Origin: Pyropia yezoensis
Lineage: Eukaryota > Rhodophyta > Bangiophyceae > Bangiales > Bangiaceae
DNA length: 64,000 bases
Assembly (NCBI GenBank): GCA_009829735.1
Contig: CM020620.1
Coordinates: forward strand, 5,970,593 to 6,034,592
Direction of reading: 5' to 3'
The notes beneath the pieces were generated by a model. That model was not told the DNA's origin, searched no databases, and worked only from the letters and a program-made list of their open reading frames with translations. A program made the position numbers and the translations under genes. Positions 62,521 to 64,000 of this stretch are shown one piece after another (the first letter of the stretch is position 1; each line of letters starts with the position of its first letter).

Positions 62521-63201
62521 TAGAATACAGTACTGTAGCACATGACAGACAGCGCTGTCTGGCGGGCCACTCGAGCGGGGGTGTGCCCGCGTCAGCGCGG
62601 CGGGCGTGACGCGGCCTGTGGTGTTGGCGGCGAGGCGCGTGCGTCACGCGTGACGGTCGTTGTGGCTGTGGCGGGCGTGGGCGCGCGACCACAAGCAACG
62701 TTCGGGCCGCCCGTGGGGTGAACCGCCCTACTAGGGTGCCTCTCATACGCGATTCCTCTCTCCCATAGATACATCCAGTTGTTTGTTCCCTGGTGTGTCG
62801 CTCGTCTGCCAGCCCCGACGCGCCAGTCAGGCAGCTTGCCCACCCCTCGTCTGCCCGGCACACACCGCCTGGGTGTGCCTCGGCCGACGCAGACAGTGGC
62901 GCGGCTGGGGGCGGCCGCGGGCGCGCGGCCGCCTCACCGGGGCAGTGTTACGCTGGTATACCCCTACGCCGTCCGGGTAACCAACCCCCCTCCTTTTCGG
63001 CACCCGCCCGCTACTCCCGTGCGTCGGGGCGGTTGCGGTCCACATCCACTGATCGCTTCCTCCCGCTCCTTCTTCCTTTCCCCACCCCCCCCCCCCCCCC
63101 CCCCCACTGCTCCCTGCCCTCTCCCACCTCCCTGTCCCCCTCCCCCCGAACCCGTCGTTACGGTGGCGGTGGCTCGGCGGCGACAGCGCGCCGCCAAGGG
63201 C
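62521..63201. other. Spacer and 5' region of the PAP2 gene
   Basis: No gene is supported. A C-run of more than 20 bases lies at 63085-63105, about 100 bp before the PAP2 start codon. Confidence 0.45.
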
Positions 63202-64000
63202 ATGGCTTCCGACGCGCCCCTACCGCCCCCCCCCCCCCCCCCCGCCCCCCCCCGCCGCGGCCTGGCCGCCCGCCTGGCCGCCGCCGCTGCCGCGACGGGC
63301 CTCCCATCCACGGTCGCAACCATCACTGCGGCGGCGGTCGCCGCGGCGGTCGCCCGCGCGGCGGACCCCCCCGTGCGGCCCTTTTTCCCCGCCGACGCGT
63401 CCCTGTGGCGCGTGCCCGCCGAGGGCATTCCCTACACCCACCTGGTGCTGGTGGGGGTCTTAGCCGCCACCCCCATCGCGGCGGCGGCGACCGTGGCGGC
63501 AGCGGCGGGGGCGGGGGCGGCGGGGGCGGCGAGGGCCACCTCTACTCGCCCGGGCCGTCAGGGGGAGCCTTGGCGGCAACGCCGGCGGCGGTGGGTGCCG
63601 GCGGTCCGGGCCGCCCTGCGGGTGGTGGGCGCGACGCTGGGGGCGGCCGCCGCGTCGGGGGCGGTGGTGGAGGTGGTCAAGACGGCCACGGGGGCGCTGC
63701 GGCCCGACTTTGCGGCCCGCTGCCTCGGCGCCGCCGCGGCGCCGCCGTTTGGGGTTGGCGGCGGCGGCGGCGGTGGCGGCGGCGCCAACCCCCCCTCGCT
63801 GCCCGCCGTCTTTTCCGCCGACGCAGACTGCCCGACGCTGGTGGCGGCGGTCGCCGTATCGGCCGACGAGGCGGCGCGGGTGCGGCACCGGCTGCGGGAC
63901 GGGCGGAGGAGCTTCCCGTCGGGCCACGCGTCGCTCGCCGCCGCCTTTTCCACCGCCGCCGCCGTGGCGCTGGGGGGCCTGTCGGCCGCCGCGGCCGTCG
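63202..64000 (+). CDS. PAP2-superfamily lipid phosphate phosphatase (partial, runs off the window)
   Basis: 266 codons from the ATG at 63202 to the window edge. Motif 1 of the family (KX6RP) is K160-TATGAL-R167-P168. Motif 2 (PSGH) is P239-S-G-H242 within DGRRSFPSGHAS, the exact form seen in eukaryotic LPP enzymes, where the histidine acts in catalysis. Motif 3 must lie beyond 64000. Hydrophobic spans occur around residues 40-55, 75-95 and 140-160, as in a six-span membrane enzyme that dephosphorylates phosphatidic acid and related lipids. Gly-runs (about 193-203) extend the loop between motifs 1 and 2. The Pro-run after the start comes from a C-tract that may vary in length. Confidence 0.88.
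   Translation, partial: MASDAPLPPPPPPPAPPRRGLAARLAAAAAATGLPSTVATITAAAVAAAVARAADPPVRPFFPADASLWRVPAEGIPYTHLVLVGVLAATPIAAAATVAAAAGAGAAGAARATSTRPGRQGEPWRQRRRRWVPAVRAALRVVGATLGAAAASGAVVEVVKTATGALRPDFAARCLGAAAAPPFGVGGGGGGGGGANPPSLPAVFSADADCPTLVAAVAVSADEAARVRHRLRDGRRSFPSGHASLAAAFSTAAAVALGGLSAAAAV

Noticed and set aside
1-64000. CRISPR arrays, tRNA or rRNA genes
   Set aside because: No regular direct repeats with spacers, no T-arm-like motif in a cloverleaf context, and no rRNA stretches were seen by eye. A covariance-model scan would be needed to exclude a tRNA fully.

Overview
The window is 64 kb of GC-rich nuclear DNA from a eukaryote. Three things show this: eukaryotic ribosomal protein eL32, a MAP kinase with a GT-AG intron, and chromodomain Ty3/gypsy retrotransposons. 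The very high GC, few introns, long G/C runs and alanine/glycine-rich proteins fit a bangiophyte red alga of the Porphyra/Pyropia type. That assignment is inference; another high-GC alga is possible.

The left part (about 0.3-36.7 kb) is a four-layer stack of mobile elements. The oldest layer is a PIF/Harbinger DNA transposon. It carries a DDE transposase (34783-36435, minus) and, convergent to it, an accessory gene now in three pieces (start codon at 1094, then 11814-12518, then 32721-34369). Three LTR retrotransposons sit in it. RT-A (1108-11813, target duplication GAGAG) landed in codon 5 of the accessory gene. RT-C (12519-32715, TCTCC) landed in the gene's internal tandem repeat. RT-B (20030-30872, AAAGT) landed inside RT-C. 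RT-A and RT-B belong to one family and RT-C to a second.

All three retrotransposons share one plan: gag, then pol in the -1 frame behind a conserved GGGAAAC heptamer, then a third gene (ORF3) on the opposite strand between pol and the 3' LTR. I recognise no known family in ORF3. It is intact in RT-B (815 aa), decayed in RT-A, and present in divergent form in RT-C, where RT-B interrupts it. RT-B has complete open frames and only two LTR mismatches, so it looks recent and possibly active. RT-C is also recent by its LTRs (2 mismatches in 469 bp) yet has at least seven in-frame TAA/TAG codons and two mutated catalytic aspartates.

The right part (about 37-64 kb) is gene-bearing host DNA: a short foldback element (37279-37620), a subtilisin-family protease (minus), a membrane RING protein (minus), two alanine-rich proteins of unknown function (minus), an RraA-like protein with a repeat-encoded glycine insertion (minus), a MAP kinase with a TDY activation motif (plus), a type II membrane glycosyltransferase (plus), ribosomal protein eL32 (minus), a 123-bp TA-flanked foldback element, and the start of a PAP2 lipid phosphatase that runs off the window. 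Gene spacers are long, extremely G/C-biased and full of spurious open frames; I left those out.
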